Positions 1 through 10,849 of a stretch of 64,000 nt of DNA are shown here, one piece after another. The stretch's first letter is position 1; every line of letters begins with the position of its first letter. The notes under the pieces are model-generated. The model searched no databases. It had not been told where the DNA came from and saw only the letters and a program-made list of their open reading frames with translations. Source of the DNA: Ailanthus altissimus (Eukaryota > Streptophyta > Magnoliopsida > Sapindales > Simaroubaceae); the NCBI GenBank assembly GCA_946807835.1, contig OX327711.1:13737501-13801500 (forward strand), given 5' to 3'. A program made the position numbers and the translations under genes.

Positions 1-156
1 TTAACCCCGGGGGAATGGATAATACAGATCAGGTTGGCTTTGAGTTTGAACCAGACTATGAAGAGGACGTCATGAATTGAGTGGAGGAGAATGTCACATC
101 CCACATTAAATAGAAATTTAGTGGATTTTAAGTATATATGAGTTGGTAGGTATCAT
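1..156 (+). mobile_element. TRIM element, internal end plus first part of its 3' LTR
   Basis: The window opens inside a small LTR element. A purine-rich tract (about 80-93, GAGTGGAGGAGAA) is followed at 94 by an LTR start (TGTCACATCCC). The sequence before it (GATCAGGTTGG, then TTTGAGTTTG) matches the internal region of the complete TRIM at 59984-60469 read on the minus strand. The LTR is cut at 156 by a larger LTR and resumes at 6626. The in-frame stretch ending in TGA at 78-80 looks coding, but the same sequence occurs in the other TRIM copies, so I treat it as non-coding. Confidence 0.75.
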
Positions 157-730
157 TGTTAGAACTGATGCTTACGTACCATTCCTAGATACAATAAATA
201 TTTCAATAATAATCGTTAATACATAATTATATGGTAAGAAGCTTGTAACTTTTTCAGACATTGTAGATCTAAAGGTGTTTAGATCAGCACTAAAGTTAAC
301 AATTTTAAAATGTTAGAACCTTATCTAAAATAGAGATAAAGATCTAAGAATAATATGGCAATGACGTAATTGTAAAGAGTTGTAAATGGTGCTAAAAAAT
401 GTCATTGCGCAATATGTTCTCAAAATATCATTTTTGATCCATGGTTACCGACACAGGTCGATCGATATTTCTTCTGGATTTGTATATATCTAAATCTGAA
501 ATATTTAGACGGTTAGTTTTAGTATACCATGGACTTAGTGAAAGTCTGTATAGGCATGCAGTATTCAGTAAAGATTGGATATTGAACAAATTCATGTGGA
601 CTTTTAATAGACATCTCATAAAATCGTCAATTGAGGGTCTTCTCGAGTTAAGTAGTATTCGTGATCCTTTAACCTGAGCGCCACGGTGGGCTTGTAAGTG
701 ATCAATCATACTTTAGTTCCACACATATCA
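157..730 (+). mobile_element. Family-A solo LTR, outer (older) copy, left part
   Basis: Begins TGTTAGAACTGATGC and aligns along its length with the start of the complete family-A LTR at 2023 (shared CTTACGTRCCAT near the start, TGGTAAGA, and the CTGAGCGCCACGGTGGGCTT block near 675). It is interrupted after 730 by another LTR and continues at 5351. The left target repeat is ATCAT (152-156); the right one after 6625 is AACAT, one mismatch. No protein domain is visible. Open frames here on both strands are not conserved between the copies. Confidence 0.75.
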
Positions 731-2022
731 TGTTAGAATTTAAGAGTATATTTCAAAAAAACATGTGTAAAATCAAATGTTAGAGTAAAGCAAAATAGCC
801 AAAAAGAGAAAAGGGGGATGAAGGGGAAGCCCCTACGCTTAAGAGCCTTAGGCACTAAGCTTGGTGTCGCGGTGTTCCAGCTATAGGGCTGAGCACCAAG
901 GCATCAGACTAGGAGTACTGCAGTGCTCTAGTCACTAGAATAGAGCCGTGAGATGCTAACTTCTGAGCCCTACGGCGCCCAATCAGGTTATGCCCAAAAA
1001 TAATCGTTGGGCATCGCAATGCTGAAGATGAGCGTCACAATGCCCAGAGCTGGATTTGGTGACTCTCTAAAGAGTCATCTACCCCATCCATATGATGTAG
1101 CCTTTCAAAGAGATGTTGTGTCTTGATGAATACTTGAAATTACACATTTAATAAGAGTTTTACATCATTATTTTATTTTACTAGTGTATTTAATTTTCTT
1201 AACTTAAGTATGTTTACAATATTGTAATTAATTATCTTTTAAAGATTTTGTGGTAGGTTCGGTAAAATAGGCATAACATTCTACCTAAAAATCTAATTGG
1301 AGTGATTCTTAATCCTGTGAAGAGCCGACTCAATGGGTTAACATATTGTATTTATAAAGTATTTGAAATTTGAGTGTTTAGAGGGTAAAGACGGCTTAGA
1401 ATAGAACTGATTTGAAGTACAGGCCCAATCCGAACAGTCATCAGTCTTGGGCTCATAACTATTGAAATACGTATTTAATATTATGAAAAAACTCAATTTG
1501 AAAAGATAAGAGACTTATCTACAACTTTGATATTTTGGATGACAGCTAATTCGGACTACATCAATTCCGAATTGGATAATCAAGTAGGTGCATTAATGAT
1601 AATCAATGCAAATTATATGCCACCATTCCTGACTTTCATCATCCAAGTCGTTCCCTTCAAATTTGTCTTGATTTATCCATATTTTCTATAAATAAGTAGT
1701 TTGTTTATGCTCAAAGTGTGTAATTAGAGAGTTATAATTTAGTTCAAAATACTTATCTTTTGTATTATCTCTTTGTAATATTATTTCTCTTGTTTATTAT
1801 TAAGTCATGTTATTTCTTCTTCCATTTCTTTTTTCTTTAGTTTTATTATGTCCAAATAATTTTCTTTATGCTAAGGTGAAATGGTGAAATTCTTGGCAAG
1901 GTAATACTTAACTCTTATTTATGAATTTAATATTTTATTCTTAAGTTATGCAAATTTATATATGATGTATTTATTTTATTTGTAATAATAATACTATTTC
2001 TTCTAGTGGTGCATCTTGATTT
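731..2022 (+). mobile_element. Family-B LTR, left part, inserted in the outer family-A LTR
   Basis: Starts TGTTAGAATTTAAG directly after TATCA (726-730). Its far end is ...TTGACTATCA at 5350, followed by TGTCA (5351-5355). The younger family-A copy reads CACACATGTCAGAAACC at the equivalent site, so the original target was TGTCA and the left duplicate carries one G-to-A change. Net length without the nested inner LTR is about 2.13 kb. No coding domain is seen. It is probably a solo LTR, though a short non-autonomous element cannot be excluded. Confidence 0.65.
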
Positions 2023-4506
2023 TGTTGGGATTTGTGCTTACGTGCCATCCCATAATGTATAAATACATAGTGATTATATTTATACAATTATTATTTCTAA
2101 TAAAATCGTTAATATTATTTTTATTAAATGGTAAGATGTTTGTAACGTTTTAGACATTGTATTATCTGAAGGAATTCAGATTTGGTCTAAAAGAGTTTAG
2201 ACCAGGGCTAAGAGTTAGCAACGCTAATAGTTATAAACACTAAGAGTTAGTAGTACTAAAAGTTAGCAAAATCTAATGAGTTAGAGCCTTGTATGAAATG
2301 GGACAATGACCTGAGAATATATTAGTAATGATATAGCTGCAATGAGTTGCAGATGGTGCTAAGAAATGTCATTATGCAAGTATGTTCTCAAACATAATGT
2401 TCCTGATCTAATTTCATCGATGTGGGTCTATCGGTGAAACCCATTATTATAGATTAGTGTATGTCTATATCTCGATGGTCCAGATGGTTAGTCTTAGCAA
2501 ACCATGATCTTAGTAGGAAGCTCGTATAGAGATGCAGGTATTCAGTAAGGACTGGTATTGAGCAGACTCACGAAGACATCCAATAGACATCTCATAAAGC
2601 CGTCAATGGAAGGTCTTCCGAGTTGAGTAGTATTTGTGGTCCTTTGACCTGAGCGCCACGGTGGGCTTGTGAGTGATCCACCATGCTTTGGTTCCACACA
2701 TGTCAGAAACCTTTCATGGTCTGACCGCTGGGTGTCGCTGGGTATGGTCCGATGCTCATGGAGTTCGGTGTGCGTAGATATGGGATCCATCAGCTCATAT
2801 GAGTGGGTTGTATATCCTAATGCTCTAAGATTGTATTTCAGAAAGTCTTGTGGCCGCAAGCATAAACCTCGGAAAAGATATTTAGGAGGAATAAACAATA
2901 TCACAAAAGTGTTTGTAGATATTATTTTATGAAATATAAATCTGGAGATAAGTTCGTGGTTGAGCAAATAGAGATTTGACGGTGATGATCTATATCTCTG
3001 CTCTTCAAGGATATAAATGATGGAAGGACTATACGAATATGTGATAACCTCAACTTGTATGGTCTAACATGCTAATTTGTAATATTTGTAACGTGTGCGT
3101 GGGACATTGTTCACGGACGTATGGAGGAGCTCTATATGACAAATTAGGTGTGGACCTAGAGAGTCTCACAATATGAAGTATACTCGTTGTGCACTGGGGT
3201 AGCGGATTGGATTGAATAGTTCGATCCAATAAATTTCAGCAAAAGAGAACGATTGTTTAGGGATCCCTCGGATTGTACATTTGTCAAGACTTAATTGTTA
3301 AGTACATCACTTAATTAATTAACAAGGGTTGTTAATTAATAGAATATTGACAAATGACAAAATTTGTTCCATGATTTGATTTTACCTTTTTACCATTTAA
3401 CCATGGTAGTAAAAATTAGTAAAGTAAAAAGTAATTATTCAAAATTGTTTTGAATAATTAAATCATATATTATTATTATATTATTAGATAATATTATAAT
3501 ATATATAGATCATGGCATTGTATTTTAATACAATGAGTGGCCTAGATGTTGGCCATTCAATTACCCATTATAATTAAAGTAATTATAATTGTTAGGTAAA
3601 GATTAATTTTGGTGGCCATTATTCTAGTGCTTGGTTTAATTAATTCTAAATGGGAGACCAACAATAAAATTGGTGGAGCACTTCATTTTGTTTATTTTTT
3701 TTTTAATCAAAGTGTTGAATAAACAAAATGAATTTTGGCAAAACAATTGAATTCATTTATTCATTCAATTTTTGGAGAAGAATTTGGCAATGGCAAGGAA
3801 GAGAGGTAAGAGAGAATTCTTTGAGTTTTATTCTTTCAAGTGTTGAAAAATAAACAAACTTCTCTTCATCTCCTTCTTTAATGGATGGCCAAAATGAATG
3901 ATATGTAAATGGAGAAAAAGATAATTATTTTGCAAAGAGTTGTTCAAAATAATTATCATGTAGAAATTGTTTCTAAGATTAATATACAAGAGTTGTATGT
4001 TAAAGATTTTTAATTAATACAAGAGTTGTATAGAAAATATTTACCATCTCCATTTAAGAAACAAAAATTGTATTCAAAAGAGTTTGAATACAAGTGCTGA
4101 AAATTTTAAACACTAAGCTACCATTCTAGCTCCTTAATCCCACCAAAAGTTATGGACTAGAATTGTTCAACATATACTTCAAGGTGAGCTCTTCACATGG
4201 ATTATTGAAGAACTTGAAGATTTTGTAAAGCTACCTTCATTAGGTGAGTATTTTACATTATGTGTTATAATACAATATTGTTCAACATGTTTATATTTGT
4301 ATAATTGTTATACTTGTTCATATATGTGATATATGTTGTTCATCATGTTCATAATTGTATAATTGTTATACTTATGCATATATGTGATATATGTTGAATT
4401 TGTTAAAATGGGTGTATTTTGTTACATGTTTCCGCTGCGCATATCGTAATTTTTGAAATTACGTATACACTCGTATAATCACACACTCTATGATAAACAC
4501 CCAACA
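2023..4506 (+). mobile_element. Family-A solo LTR, inner (younger) copy, complete, 2484 bp
   Basis: Starts TGTTGGGATTTGTGC and ends AAACACCCAACA, giving TG...CA ends with a 7-bp terminal inverted repeat (TGTTGGG/CCCAACA). It is flanked on both sides by the identical 5-bp repeat GATTT (2018-2022 and 4507-4511), as retroviral-type integrase leaves. No internal region, primer site or pol domain is present, so it is a solo LTR left by LTR-LTR recombination. It aligns with both halves of the outer copy (157-730 and 5351-6625). Polypurine runs and short AT palindromes occur inside. I cannot assign the superfamily from the LTR alone. Confidence 0.85.
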
Positions 4507-5350
4507 GATTTATTATTGACAAATTTTATACTTGGTACAATAAATTCTTGAAACCATTTACAAAATTTGGTGTATATACCATTTCTTGTAAAGTGGGAGT
4601 CTTGATTTATTGTAGATAAATATAAAGATTAGCATAATAAATACTTGAACTCATTTATAAGATTTTGTGTATAATAATTGAAAGAAATAAATACTAATCA
4701 ATATATAAATGATGATGAACTTTAATTATTATATTTTTCGGTTGGAACCTCCTTTGTGTGAGGATTCCAATTGAGTTATAAAAAGAGTTAAATATATTCT
4801 TACTTCTTATGCCAAGAGTGGATCCCCCTAACCTTAGCTTTTATTTGAATTGGTTAATTGAATTAATATTTGCAAACATCTTATACTGAATTAATTATCT
4901 TTAAAGTGTTTATAATTTGTAATTTTAATTCTACTTCCCTGTGGATCGACTCCGTTTTCACCGGGTTATTTATTACTTCGACAATCCTGCACTTGAAAAT
5001 AAACTCTTATATTCTAGACGTGTCATGTCTCCCTAAAAAATACATACAACTATATAAATATTGCAAGCACATTTGAAACAAGGGATTAACTTTTTTTTCT
5101 CAATCTTCGATTCAAATTTCTCTCTTATCACATTTTCCTAAGTTTAAAACACTTATAGTCCAAAGAGAGTATTTAGTGTGCACCTAATACTTTCTCATAA
5201 GTCATTAAATCTTGAAACTATCCTACTAACAATCTCATTTGCATCTTTGGGGTAGAAAAAGTTTAAGGGCAGTACATAACACGCATTGACTTCAAACTTT
5301 ACTTATTTGTATTCTTGTGTATTTCCCATATATAGAATATTTGACTATCA
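4507..5350 (+). mobile_element. Family-B LTR, right part
   Basis: Continuation of family B after the nested LTR, beginning with the right copy of GATTT. Around 4935-4990 it carries CCCTGTGGATCGACTCCG and then TTACTTCGACAATCCTGCAC. This sequence type recurs near the 3' end of LTRs of plant gypsy and large non-autonomous LTR elements. It ends in CA at 5350. Confidence 0.6.
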
Positions 5351-6625
5351 TGTCAGAGACCTTTCATGGTCTAACTATTGATTGTCGCTAGGTATAGTCC
5401 GATGGTTATGAAGCTCAGTATGTATAGATATGAAATCTATCAGCTCATATAGGTGAATTATATATCCTAATGCTTCAAGATTGTATTTTAAAAAAACTTG
5501 TGGCTATAAAAAAAACCTTAAAAAGAGTTTTTCATAGGGTTAAAAATATCTGCAAACCCCTTTACGATATTATTTATAAAAATATAAATCTAGAGATAAG
5601 TTCACGGTTGAGCATATAGAGATTTGACAGTGATAATCTATATCTTTGCTCTTCCAAGGATATAGGTGACGAAGAGATTATACGGATATAGTTGACATTA
5701 AATTGTATGGTTCAACGCGTAATTTTGTAATATCAGTAATGTGTGTGTGAGAAATCGTTCACAGACTTGCGGAAGTATGTCGTAAGACAAATGAGTGTGA
5801 ATTTAAAGAGTTTCATAATATAAAGTATACTTGTTGAGCACTTGGGTAATGGGACAGATCGTACGGATCGATTTGAGAAGATTTCAAAAAGCAAGATACG
5901 TTTTAGGACCTATTTGAAAAATGAAAACCATAATTTGCAAATATTACAAATGAGCCTCTTTTGCATGAAAAAACAAATAGCACATATGGCATCTATACAT
6001 GGGGCTATTTGTGTGATAAATGACAGCATGAATGGAGTTGCATGCGACAAATATCACATATGCAAAGCGTTTGCATAGATGAGTGATATTTGTCAATCAT
6101 GCATAGCATTGCATGTAGCACATGCCTTAATGGTGGACATGTGGCCACTTAAGGCGTCTTGACTTCTTATAACAAATGAAATAATTTTCATTTGTTGAAG
6201 AATTGATTTGTGAAATAAAAAATTCGTGCAACCCTTTGAAAGAGAAAATACAATTTTAAGAAAGTTGCATTTCGGTCCCTAAACACAATTCTTAAGCATA
6301 TGATGTAAGAACTAATTCAAGTGTTGAACATGTTTTGATTCTTGCATGAAATATTGATCAAAGGCTACTATTTTAGCTACTCTAATCTCAACAAATATTA
6401 GACTTTAGAATTGTTCAAAAGAGAACTTTATTGTGAGCTCAAATATCTTTAAAGTCTAATAATCTTCATCGAATCATTTACAAGGGTATGTATACTATTC
6501 CTATACTATTTTTGATTCAGTTGTAGTGTGTATATGTTGATTATTTTATTCTATTATGCTGCACAATGTATAGACATATATTTTAAATATTTTAATATGT
6601 AAACAATTACATGCATACACTAACA
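5351..6625 (+). mobile_element. Family-A solo LTR, outer copy, right part
   Basis: Resumes with TGTCAGAGACCTTTC, matching the inner copy at about 2702, and stays recognisable (ATCAGCTCATATRGGTG, TATATCCTAATGC, GAGATTTGACRGTGAT) to its end ACACTAACA at about 6625. With the left part the interrupted LTR is about 1.85 kb, shorter than the inner copy through deletions. More mismatches and the imperfect ATCAT/AACAT repeat fit an older insertion. Confidence 0.7.
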
Positions 6626-6681
6626 AACATTACCTAATAAATTAAAATTTTAAATCAATAATAAGTGTTCGACTCGTGTCA
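6626..6681 (+). mobile_element. TRIM 3' LTR, second part
   Basis: After the family-A LTR the TRIM LTR continues (AAATCAATAATAAGTG, then CGTGTCA). It aligns with the last 55 or so bases of the minus-strand LTR of the TRIM at 59984-60469 (GAATCAATGGTAAGCG...CGTAACA). It ends in CA at about 6681. Its own target duplication cannot be tested because the 5' end lies outside the window. Confidence 0.65.
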
Positions 6682-7203
6682 GAAGGTAGACAAGAATTTT
6701 GAATATTCAAAAATATTTTAATATTGACATCCTTATTTTACAAATTTTAAATTTGTACATGGTTGTTATTAAATACTAATGTGTTGTTAGCGAAACAATA
6801 TTGCATAATTAAGGTCATGTACAAATTTGCATGCGAAAGTCTATACCAAAAAGTAACTATTTGTATATATATATATATGCAGAAAGCTTAGAATAATGAT
6901 AACAAAATGAAACGAACATTCTTGATAGAAAGAGTGTAATGGAAAATTTATACATTATCTCCACCAAATATTGAAACCTCACCCAATTTTTGGCCGCCGC
7001 CAACACCACAATATTGCAGCATTGCTTCTCCAAGATGGAACAGTACATGCAATGCTGATGGATGTGACTAACATCGCTGTGTAGGATCGATCAATTACAT
7101 ATACAAACACATCACTTGTGCCGTATGCCCTAGGCTAAATAATATATATTCCAAACATTTTAATGAGGGCAAAAAGTATTTCTTTGATCACAACCTTTTT
7201 TAT
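6682..7203. other. AT-rich intergenic stretch
   Basis: No coding or repeat structure I can support. A (TA)n run lies near 6866-6878. Confidence 0.5.
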
Positions 7204-7918
7204 AAAGTGTTTGTTTGGCTAAATTTTTTTATGAGTAGAAAAAGTTTTTTATGACATTTAATTATAATTATAAAAGAATTTTTAAAGATTAAAAAAATTA
7301 TTTTAACTTTATTTATAAAAATTTAAATTTTTAAAAATAAAATTTTTTGAACTTTTTTAATATTTATATAATATCATATATATTATAATAATATTTTTTT
7401 ATTTTTATAGTGCACTCTTAATAAAAATAAATTTTATTTAATTAAAATATTTTTAATATTTTTTAAAAAATTATTATATTTTCGTATCTCTACGGCCATC
7501 ATATTTTTACAAGAATCTATTAAAAAAAATTATTAATTTATTTTTTAAATAAAAATATTATTTTATTTTTTATTTTTATACCAAACGCAATAATTTATAT
7601 TGATTCGTTGAATATTATGTATTAATTTTACTTGATTATTGTGTTTTAAGAAATTAATTTTGTGAAAATACATGATGAATTTAAATTTATAACTAAAAAA
7701 TATTAAATTGTTTAGAATTTGAATATAAATTTTATTAAGTATCTTTTTTTATAATTTAATAACAGATAAATATTTTTAATAATGTATAACAAAATAATTT
7801 AGTCTTCAAAGAATTTTTTTAATTAATAATTAAACGATTAATAACTTTCTATTAAAAATTCTAATTTTAAAAATTCTAATTTTAAAAATTCTATTTAAAA
7901 AAACTCAACCAAATGAGT
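7204..7918. repeat. MITE-like element with degenerate terminal inverted repeats
   Basis: The left end (TTTGGCTAAATTTTTTTATG) and the reverse complement of the right end (TTTGGTTGAGTTTTTTTAAA) match, with an extremely AT-rich interior and a short direct repeat of AATTTTAAAAATTCT near 7862-7892. It has no coding capacity. Target duplications are not clear, so the borders are approximate. Confidence 0.4.
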
Positions 7919-8238
7919 TCAAATTAGGGTTACCCTCTTCTTTATCTTCCTAACTCATCCATAATGACATCTTGCAATATTCACAAACTTATGCTTAACA
8001 TGATGGCAAGATACATTCATAAACTTTTTTAAGTAATATCTATATTTTGGAAAATGTATAATTCCAAAGAAACAATTTCCAAAAACTGATATTCCCACTA
8101 AGCATATCGTCACTTTTTTTCAAGAATGAAATTAAACAGATGATTATGTAAGAATACAATTGGATTAACTTTCAATTACTGTAACTTGATTACTGTAAAA
8201 GTTATGGAACCATTAATTAAGTTTATTATTAATTAATA

Positions 8239-8404
8239 GAGTAATATTATACATTTTAAATTATATTTTAAATAATAATATATTAATTAATTATTAGATA
8301 GTAAAATAATATAAATTTTAAATTTATTTATTATATTAATTATTTAATATATCATTATTTGAGATAGAATTTGAAATATAAATTTAAAATATATAACATT
8401 ATTC
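8239..8404. mobile_element. Mutator-like MITE, 166 bp, with 9-bp target duplication
   Basis: Both ends form long inverted repeats: GAGTAATATTATACATTTTA at the left, and GAATAATGTTATATATTTTA as reverse complement of the right, extending about 38 bp. The element is flanked by the identical 9-bp repeat TAATTAATA (8230-8238 and 8405-8413). A 9-bp duplication is typical of Mutator-like elements. The AT-rich target makes chance similarity possible, but the inverted repeat and flank agree. A second copy lies at 59251-59420 and a decayed one near 9653. Confidence 0.65.
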
Positions 8405-9652
8405 TAATTAATAACCAAATTTCACTTTCTTTCAATTCTGCCTAGTGTCAAACACGTGATGTTTGGCCTCATGACATTCATATTAATTTGTGAGGGCCAT
8501 ATACCAAAAAGGCGAAAATGACTATTTTCTATCGAGTTTTTGGTTATATATTTTCAAATTTTTTCTTTTTTAAAAATATACATAACAGAGAAAAAAAATC
8601 AAAATATGTGTAACGAATTTTTTTTTGTAAAAAAAATAAATAAAAATAGAACAATTATATAAGACAGGCAGCTTTATAGTAATCTCAACCATTTTATCTA
8701 GACGAGAGAAGCCAAATCCGCCCTTCCAAACCATTTGAGCATTTATTAGAGTGTTAAGCACTTTTTTCTAAAGCATTTTTACGATCTAGAGGTTGGAGGT
8801 ATAAGTCTGAGTAGATTTTGCTTATATAATGAGGGTTTTCGCCTCTTAGAAGCTGATTTTCCGAACGTAAGTAAGTGTAAAATAAAATTTTATCTTGATT
8901 AAATGAAGTTTGAGTGCTCCTTAAAAGTAAATCTTATCATAATTACAATAAAGTTTAATTATTGTATTAATAAATGATTTTAAAAAAAAGCCGTCTTTTA
9001 AGAACCGAAAATGACTCGGAATTTGTAAGGAGGAATAAATTGGACCTAACAAAAGAATGCATCCAAAATTTGCATTTAATTCTAAAAGCAAATCAGTCCA
9101 TGCTACTTTTTCCTCTTCTTTTTCCCCCCTTTTTCTGCCAACGCGGTGCCAACTTGGCTAAAATTTCCTGCCTCATCCGTCTCTTCAATTATACCATTAA
9201 CACCCTTTATGCAAAAACCTGTAATTGATAAACAAATGGAATTTATCTTCAATAAAATTAATTAATTAAGTAATTTATCTCTCTTTCTGGTCCTAGTATA
9301 ATTATTTAATAAATGTTATAATTATTAAACCCAAGTCTGTTCTAATATTTTAAAGAGTATTTGGAGAAGCCAAAATGAAATTTAAAAAAAAAAAATTTCA
9401 TGTGCTTTTCTAATTTCATTGTTCAAAACACTTATGACCTTTTTTTAACACTAAGGATTGAGTATTTAAATTTGGTTTTGATATTAATAGAGTAGTGATC
9501 ATTAAATTGCACTTATAACCTAAAGACACTTAATATCTCTAAAAACTATTTTTAAGTTAATACAAATTTTAGAAAACCCCAAATAGCCAAATTCCCATTT
9601 TTTTCTTTTTGTGTTTCCTTAAAAATTTGTAAATTACACATTATTTTTCTTA
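8405..9652. other. Intergenic AT-rich stretch
   Basis: Short open frames here (for example 8974-9228) show no codon bias, no recognisable motif and no gene context. Nothing else can be supported. Confidence 0.5.
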
Positions 9653-9815
9653 GAGTAACATTATATTTTTTAAATGGTATTTTAAATTTTATTTTAAATT
9701 TATGTGTTAAACAATTATTAAATAATAAAATAATATAATTTTTAAAATTATTAATAAATTATTTTATTATTTAATAATTATGTAACACATAGGTATAAAA
9801 ATTTAGAATTCTATT
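9653..9815. repeat. Decayed copy of the same MITE family
   Basis: Left end GAGTAACATTATATTTTTTA resembles the ends of the MITEs at 8239 and 59251, and the interior is similarly AT-rich and partly palindromic. The right end is eroded, so its border is a guess. The flanks TTTTTCTTA and TTTTCTATTA are similar but not identical. Confidence 0.35.
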
Positions 9816-9907
9816 TATTTTTTTCTATTAGAGTCAAAGTCAACCATGACAAATGGCATTACAGTGAGTTTACGAAAATCTAGGGACATTCTGGTTACTA
9901 CCTCTTC

Positions 9908-9916
9908 TATATAAAT
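9908..9916 (+). promoter_or_regulatory. TATA box of the gene at 10036
   Basis: TATATAAAT lies about 125 bp before the ATG at 10036 in an otherwise mixed-composition leader, a normal distance for a plant promoter with a leader of about 95 bp. Confidence 0.5.
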
Positions 9917-10035
9917 CAAACCGTGGCATGCTAAACGAATCAGAGCAACAACCTTCCCTCTCTTTCAACAAACTAAAACTAATAATTTGGTAGCTGACTG
10001 CTTGTTGTGATTAAAACTCAAGCTCTTTTATAATA

Positions 10036-10371
10036 ATGGCTGACACTGGTGCCGTCGTTTCTCCTCCGTTAATCCTCCTTCCAGCGGTGGCATTCCCGGC
10101 AACTCTTCGCCCTCCAAGAACAAAGCCTCCGCCACTACTCTCCCCGTTCTCCGCCGTGGCTCCGGCTCCATTTCTTACAGTTTCCAGGCTGCATATTCAA
10201 GTAACCATGGAAACAATTTATGAAGAAGAAACTGATCAAGAAGAATCGTCGTCATGCATGAGTAATGAAACACGCCAAAGTTCACCCGCTTCGCTCTTCA
10301 CAACTTGCGTGTTCCAAGTTCATAAGCCTTCTTCCAAGCTCAGAATTCGTGAAATGGTTTCATCAAAGTGA
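10036..10371 (+). CDS. Small intronless protein of unknown function (111 aa)
   Basis: I do not recognise this protein. The frame is GC-richer than the surrounding DNA and has a good TATA box upstream. The N-terminal half (residues 1-55) is rich in Pro, Ala, Leu and Val (PPLILLPAVAFPATLRPPR) and could be a transit-like or disordered segment. Residues 58-80 are acidic and serine-rich (EEETDQEESSS). The C-terminal third is basic. No membrane span or catalytic motif is evident. The first ATG of the frame is used. It looks like one of the short, lineage-restricted plant proteins. It sits between two repeat blocks and has no partner gene. Confidence 0.6.
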   Translation: MADTGAVVSPPLILLPAVAFPATLRPPRTKPPPLLSPFSAVAPAPFLTVSRLHIQVTMETIYEEETDQEESSSCMSNETRQSSPASLFTTCVFQVHKPSSKLRIREMVSSK

Positions 10372-10849
10372 AAGAAGCTTTTAAAATTGTTCGCGGTTAG
10401 TGAAACGGGCTTCAAAATGAAAATCTATTGTAATATGTGAAATGGATTTGGTTTTAAGTCATAGTTTAACCTGATGGTTAAAACTTTTCTAGCTGTGTTA
10501 GCCGTTTGGTAATTCCAATTAATCTAGCCACCAGAGTTTCATATGATAAATTGTCCATAATTGTAAAGCACTAGTAGTGTTTATTTAATATTGCAACTTC
10601 AGCTAGAATCACTTCCTCTCATCTTCCTCGTCATAATAATTTTTTTTTCTATACATATGTATTATCCCCTAGCAAAATCTTAAGTTCTCTTTCCTTTTTT
10701 TTTTATTTTTTTAGTAATGACTTATAATTTTAATAGGAGACATAACGGCCGACATGTAAGCTTACATAGCCATTGACATGGCATATGATTTAGCAAACGA
10801 TATCATGATGATGCAAACACGATGACCTCATGCTAAGTTCACCCTAAAA

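Noticed and set aside
3..80. Open frame ending in TGA that looked like a gene end
   Set aside because: The same DNA is the non-coding interior of the TRIM family seen at 59984-60469 and 63576-64000.
428..709. Overlapping open frames on both strands, repeated at 2542-2967
   Set aside because: They lie in copies of the family-A LTR and are not conserved as proteins between copies.
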